Source: Perognathus longimembris pacificus (taxonomy: Eukaryota > Chordata > Mammalia > Rodentia > Heteromyidae). From it: DNA of 64,000 bases. Positions 58,707 through 64,000 of the stretch are shown here, piece by piece. The translations under genes were made by a program, and so were the position numbers. The notes under the pieces were generated by a model that was not told where the DNA came from, did not search any database, and was given only the letters and a program-made list of their open reading frames with translations. Positions within the stretch are counted from its first letter, which is position 1. Each line of letters begins with the position of its first letter. Location: positions 26,991,983 to 27,055,982 of the forward strand of contig NC_063174.1 of the NCBI RefSeq assembly GCF_023159225.1, written 5' to 3'.

Positions 58707-61700
58707 CTGAAGACAGGAAAGGAATACCAATGGGTGGAAATTGGGTCATAAAACAGTGATCAAATGTATCAGCTTTTCAGAAAAAAGAGGATGAGGCAGA
58801 CAGTAAAATTACTAGTTCTGGTTACTCAGATCTTTTTCCCTCTGAAATCGGCTCCTCTAAATGTGTGGCTCTGGATGCACATGGTAGGTGCTGCATTATT
58901 CTCTAGCATGCCCCATGTCATTTCTTTAATTTCTGGTGCCAGTTCAGGGGCTTGAACTCAGAGCACTGTTGCTTAGCTTTTTCACTCAAGGATGGTACTC
59001 CACTATTTGAACCACAGATCTACTTCTGGATTTTGGTCATTTATTGGAGATAAAAGCCACACAGACATTCTTGCCTGGGCTGGCTTTGAGTTGTGATCCT
59101 TGGATCGCAGCCTCCTGAGTAGCTAGGATTATAAGAGTGAGCCAGTGACACCCAGTGTGCTTCATTCCTTTAACAGCATTCCCAAGAGTGGCCAAGGCCA
59201 CGTGGTCTCCTGTATCCAGTCCAAAGATGTGAGGTTTGCCACCTCCCAGCAGAAGCTCTAAGAATGATCATAAACCTTATCCTCCAGCTCTCTTACTCTC
59301 CCCCCCCCCCCAGCCCCCATCACTAAAATGGAAAATCTCAAATAGTCTTTGTGGAGGAATAAGCAGAGTCCAGCCACAGCTGCCCTGTGTCTCTTGCCAT
59401 GAAAAGTGAGAGGGAAATAAATATTTGTTCATTTATTTCATTGGGCTATTTAAAACATCTCAGCAAAGAGACAAGAAAATTAGAAAACAATATGCCCCAA
59501 CAATAAAGTATGCCTGTACTGTACTAAGTTATTTCCTGCCTTCCAACAAATTACTGTTTCATATATTTCTGGGAGCACAATAGACTCCACTTTGTATGTT
59601 TTACATTTACTAAATAAATTAATGCATTTTCACATTAAACTAGTGAACACTTTCTAAAATTGACAATCATGAAGACCTGATAGAGAAAAAGAGTTGGACA
59701 TAATGAATTCATGAACCCATCAGGAAGTTGAATGGGAGCAGATGCCCGTCTGACTCCACACCCTGAGATCCCATACAGTTAGCATCCTGCAGAGGAGACA
59801 GAATTTTCTGCAAGATTTCCTTGTATCTCCAGACACCTACCTTTAGTTCAAGATGTATGATGGGAGTGAAGAGAGTGGTGTGGTGCATAGGCTGTAAGTG
59901 GCAATGGATGGGCCCTTTGATTTTACCACAGACTCTGTTGGTTTTGCAGCTGAATACGTTTCTATAGCTTGGTGAATGAGGCATGCTTATGTCCTTACCT
60001 TTGGTCAAAAACCTTTAACCAGCTAATCTTTTACTGAACTAAGGCTTTCTGCTACAATTACAGAATCTAGAGGAGAGAAAGATGTAAGCTTTAAAAATGA
60101 ATTCTTCATCTGAGAACATGAAGTATGAACACATTTATGACTACATGACTTTTAAGTCTTATAAACATTACCGAATTATCAGGGACTAGAGTTCCAGAAG
60201 ATGAAAAAGGGTATTCTTATTTTTTATTCAACAAAACATTTTGGAGACTCTATTGGAAACTAGTTAGCTGGTTGAGTCCCTAGGGCTCAGAGATGAAAGG
60301 ACTGAACTCATAATCAAAGGGAAAACCAGAAAACACATTTAATGCAGGGTGAGAAGGAGAAATTCAGGCATATGAAGACCCACTTGATGGGGTGAGAGGA
60401 GTGGGAGGGTAGGAAATGATCCAGAAGAAATTTCCAGAATTCAGTGACACTGAGCTGAGTCTGGAAGCATGAGTGGGTCAGATCTCTCAAGTGTATGTAG
60501 ATGACACCTGCTCTGGGTAAGAGTTCTGCACACTCCCTCAATGTACATGTAAACTACGCCGAGATGGAGCGAGGAACTAGATAAACAAAGAGGTAGAATG
60601 AGAGACTATCTTATTCAGTAAGTACTGTCGTTACCACTTTACAGACGAAGTAAACAGACTCATGAAGAATTAGGCAAACCGAGGTGCTGGTGGCTCATGC
60701 CTGTAATTCTAACTACTCAGGAGGCTGAGATCTGATGATTATGGTTTCAAAGCCAGTCCAGACAGTCCATGAGATTCTAATCTCCAATTAATCACCAAAA
60801 GCATGGAAATGGCTCTGTGGCTCTAAGTGATAGAGTACTAGCTTTGAGCAACAGAGCTTAGAGACAGCACCCAGGCCTTGAGTATAAGCCCCGTGACTGA
60901 CAAAAAAAAAAATTACCCAAGGTTAGAAACCCAAATCACAATATTCCAGGATCTCATCTTTTTACCTACAACTCTCATTTGTCTAGACTTTCAGAAGTCC
61001 ACTTTTTCATATGAGCATTGGAAGGTTTCACAAATGGTTTCAAAGAGACATTTCAGAAATGAAGTCTTACATGAAGTTTAAGAGAAATGATAGTCTTGAG
61101 AAAGTTGTATCCTTCTATACTATCCCAAACCCATTTTTTTTGGAGGACTGTCCCATCAAGGATGAATAATAAATATCTCTTCTTAGCGAAATGTGCTTCT
61201 GCATTATTGATCTATCATAAACAGGTTTTTTGGAGACACTAATGGCCATCAAAATCTCTCTAACACTCAGTTTTTCTTCTGATAGTCTTTGTTGTCTACA
61301 AAGCATAGAAACATTGGCTTTCTAGAGCTTTTCTATAGTCCTGATTAGATTTATGGTTTTTATATACATCATTACAGTGACCTACGAAGGGTTCCATCTA
61401 TTACTATGAACCTTTCCTGGAGTGCTATCAATAGAAGGTATTTGGAGACGTGAGTGTAGTTTGCTGAGTGGATGTCCAGTAGATGTCCTTGAGTACATGA
61501 TTAATTTCAGCCCCAGCTTTTTTATGTCATGGTGGTAAGCTGCATATCATGAATTTCATTTTGAGGTTCGATGCCAGAACATTGATGAAGTCATGGTGAG
61601 CTCTTCTTCAGATTCTTCCATTTTCTCTCTTCTCTTTGGTACACTGGAATATCCTCATTTCCTTCTAATCATGGCAGAAAGCAACTTATGTTCTATAATG

Positions 61701-61825
61701 GAATGGTCTTTGGAATTTGTGATTTGTGTGTGATGGACAGGGAATGTTTTAATAGCCAGCATATTTAATTAACTAGAACACTGTTTTGCACACAACTAGG
61801 ATAATTGTGAAAACCAAGAAAAAGT
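58707..61825. other. SLC35F4 upstream intron or flank
   Basis: No further exon could be placed with matching phase. It holds a minus-strand composite SINE (58925-59160), a C-run at 59300-59312 and a plus-strand composite SINE (60680-60905). The remaining DNA is without recognised features. Confidence 0.6.
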
Positions 61826-62520
61826 GTAGCCCCTGGAGCTCCTAGAAACAATAGGGCTTGTAAAATTTCACTGTCTTAGAGTTTACTTTTAGCTTCTATA
61901 ACTCCATTTTGGTGACTCCATGATAGAGGGCTGCACCCCCATCCGTGAGACTAGTTCCTTGTAGTTTGACATTTAAAAATATATGTAGCCCTTGTTCCTC
62001 TCTGGATCTAGGTAGCAACCATAGTAATGGATTGTGAAAATGATCATAGTAATAGATTATAGAAATAATTGTAGCAATAGTTATAGAAAAGCCATAGCTA
62101 CTGTCAGGTTGGTTAATTTATGATTGACTACTGGATTGTTTTAGCCCACTCATGCTTGCTTAGTTGATATTAGGAAAACATGGTAACAATTATTAAAATA
62201 AAGTTGATATTAGGTCAGTCTGACTGCAAAATTCTGCTTCTGTAAATGGCTTATTTAACTGGTTTGTAACTTGCTCTACCCCCTACACTGACCCCCTGCA
62301 TCTGTGCTATGTGACCACCTGCTGTAGAATGCATAGCTTTGACCTTTAAAAACCCAGCCCTGAGGTGGCTTGCTGCTGTTCTTTACCATCCCAATGGTGG
62401 AGAGCAGACACTGTGCACAGATAAATAAAGACTCCTGTGACTTTCTTGTCATAGGTGCGAGTCCTGGATGGCCAGGATACTGCATAAGAAGAATATGGCT
62501 GGGATTCATTCAAACCAATT
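61826..62520 (+). mobile_element. Probable solo LTR (ERV1-like)
   Basis: Starts TGTAGCCCCTGG. It has TTTAAAAACCCAGCC (TATA-like, 62345) and AATAAAGACTCCTGTGACTT (poly(A) signal 62424-62429) at the spacing of a class I LTR. The ends and target duplication are not clear, so the limits are approximate. An internal short repeat 'agttgatattagg' occurs at about 62164 and 62202. Confidence 0.55.
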
Positions 62521-62664
62521 AAAACTTCCTAAAGATGTAAGGAAATGATATTTTCTTGATGTTTTAAAGTAATTTTATTCTTTGGGGTTCATACAGTTAT
62601 TGAGACACAGTTTAGAAACTATTCTTTTTCTTAAAGGTCTTTCCCCATGTTAAAAAAAATCGGT

Positions 62665-63200
62665 TCTCACTCTATGGTTTCCCTCATAAGGAATAATTAG
62701 CACAGGTTTAGGCTAGTCACAGCAGAGGATCACAAGATCCCAATAGCTATGCCCTTATGAATACATAAGATGATGCTAAGTGAAATGAAATCCATGTTAT
62801 GGAAACGAGTGTTATATCGCTGTTGTAAATTACTTTCATCGTGCCATGTGAAACTGTAGCTTTTTTTTTTGTGGATGATCCTCTTGTATCCCCTGCCTGT
62901 GGTTGTCCCTGTGCTATCACTGTATCTCATCTGAGTACCCTGGATACTGTATATAGAACTAAGGAAGGGAAAGGGAATATCAAAATTGAGAGACAAAGGA
63001 TTAAAATAAACAAACGACTCCAAAAGCAATACTTACAAAACCATTTGATGTAAACCAACTGTACATCTCATGGGGGAAGAGGAAAAGGAGGAGGGGGGAA
63101 GGGAGGAAATGAGGGAGGAGGTAACAAATAGTACCCACTGCCTTACATATGAAACTGTAACCTCTCTGTACATCACTTTGACAATAAATATTTATTCAGA
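62665..63200 (+). mobile_element. 5'-truncated L1 3' UTR
   Basis: Parallels the 3' UTR of the plus-strand L1 at 12660-13245: 'ccctcataaggaataattag', 'ctgagtaccctggatactgt', a G-rich block near 63070-63120, and AATAAA at 63184-63189. No ORF2 sequence is present. Confidence 0.85.
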
Positions 63201-64000
63201 AAAAAATTGGTTGTCAATCTAGTAGGACTCCAGAAGAAGCTTTCATATCTTCTCCGTGCCACTTTCCTTTTAAAATTTACTTTCCAACCCTAGTTGAATC
63301 CCTTGAATTGTCATTTTACTTCATCTTCAAAACACCAGTTTTCTTAACCTTCTGGTTTGTTGTGTTTCTTTAATTTCCCATCTGTTTTGGATGATGCATT
63401 TTGCTGTTTTTGTTGTTACTGTTTTTAAGGATGAGTGAGCTTTTAATACGTGGCCCACCAAGAGGCAGGAACAGATGGAGAAGGAGACCTTGCAAATGTA
63501 GGGAAATGAGAGGAAGAAATCATGCATAGATTCAGGTGGATGCAGGAAGGAACACTAAATCAGACTGAAAGATACCCATGCCAGAAGAGAGCCTTCAGTG
63601 ATAGATATAAGGAAGAAAATATTTATTAACAATTTTCAATGTGTGTGTGCCAGTACCTGGGCTTGAATCAGGCCTTGAACTCTTGCTTGGCTTTCTTGCT
63701 CAGTACTGGTACTCTACCACTTGAGCCATACCTTTAGTCCAGCTTTTTCCTGGTTAATTGGAAATAGAGTCTTACTGACCTTTCTTACTAAATTAACAGT
63801 CTTCAAGTCTCAATCGCCTAAGTAGCTGGGATTACAGATACAAACCACTAGTGCCTGGCTCTGTTCTATATTTTTGGGGAAGGTGAATGGGTGATTTATG
63901 AAGGGAGGAAGTCAGTATAAACTTGGGGCTTGAGGGCATTCTCTGACATAGGAAATAGTTATCTCTTATCTGAAAGCAACAATCTAGTGAATCCAGGTTT
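63201..64000. other. Right edge: SINE and unremarkable DNA
   Basis: Contains a minus-strand composite SINE (about 63640-63862; 'ctaccacttgagccatacct' on plus). No exon recognised. Confidence 0.65.

Noticed and set aside
59842..60008. Possible upstream SLC35F4 exon (frame with a good AAG|GTAGGT donor near 59841)
   Set aside because: The next exon requires a phase-1 partner; in that phase this sequence has a TGA just before the donor, and the open frame gives phase 0. It does not resemble the family.
61090..61720. Minus-strand frames that look faintly like a decayed coding sequence (e.g. HDFINVLASNLKMKF)
   Set aside because: Several short pieces in changing frames with stops; no family could be named and there is no A-tail or duplication to support a processed pseudogene.

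Overview
The window is nuclear DNA from a mammal, almost certainly a rodent. It is AT-rich and gene-poor, carries young LINE-1 elements, and holds more than twenty copies of two tRNA/ID-related SINE types: an ID-like unit of about 200 bp, and a composite of about 230 bp whose left part looks 7SL/B1-like and whose right part is ID-like. This SINE set resembles that of kangaroo rats and pocket mice (Geomyoidea), but that placement rests on recalled resemblance only. No bacterial-style operon, CRISPR array, rRNA gene or functional tRNA gene is present.

The one host gene recognised is the 3' part of SLC35F4, a multi-pass membrane protein of the SLC35/EamA (drug/metabolite transporter) superfamily. 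It lies on the minus strand. Six exons (58706-58409, 52522-52303, 42873-42748, 40744-40552, 37144-37055, 34523-34282) have consensus splice sites and matching phases. They encode an uninterrupted 388-residue C-terminal product ending in a stop, with a candidate poly(A) signal about 180 nt further on. The 5' exon(s) and promoter are beyond the right edge or were not recognised.

Layout: 1-1627 is SINE plus an old L1 3' end. 1628-7605 is a minus-strand L1 with decayed ORF1 and ORF2. 7620-9890 is a SINE followed by a GC-rich block with a 32-bp minisatellite. 9890-13250 is a plus-strand L1 arranged head to head with the first. 13250-24504 is intergenic DNA with old repeats, including a gammaretrovirus-like solo LTR nested in a MaLR LTR. 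24588-31331 is a nearly complete class II (ERVK/IAP-like) provirus on the minus strand. 31338-34095 is the gene's 3' flank with SINEs. 34096-58706 is SLC35F4 with repeat-filled introns. 58707-64000 is upstream intron or flank with SINEs, a solo LTR and an L1 3' UTR.

The provirus is the most notable mobile element. Its two LTRs differ by only about six substitutions and two indels over about 500 bp. It has a 6-bp target duplication, a lysine-tRNA-like primer site, a fully open RT-RNase H-integrase frame and no env. Its gag has an early nonsense codon, and the gag-pro frame relationship is off by one. I found no evidence for a new multi-gene system. The most interesting oddities are short L1-tail insertions that share a 5' end, the minisatellite beside the L1 pair, and the recent env-less provirus.
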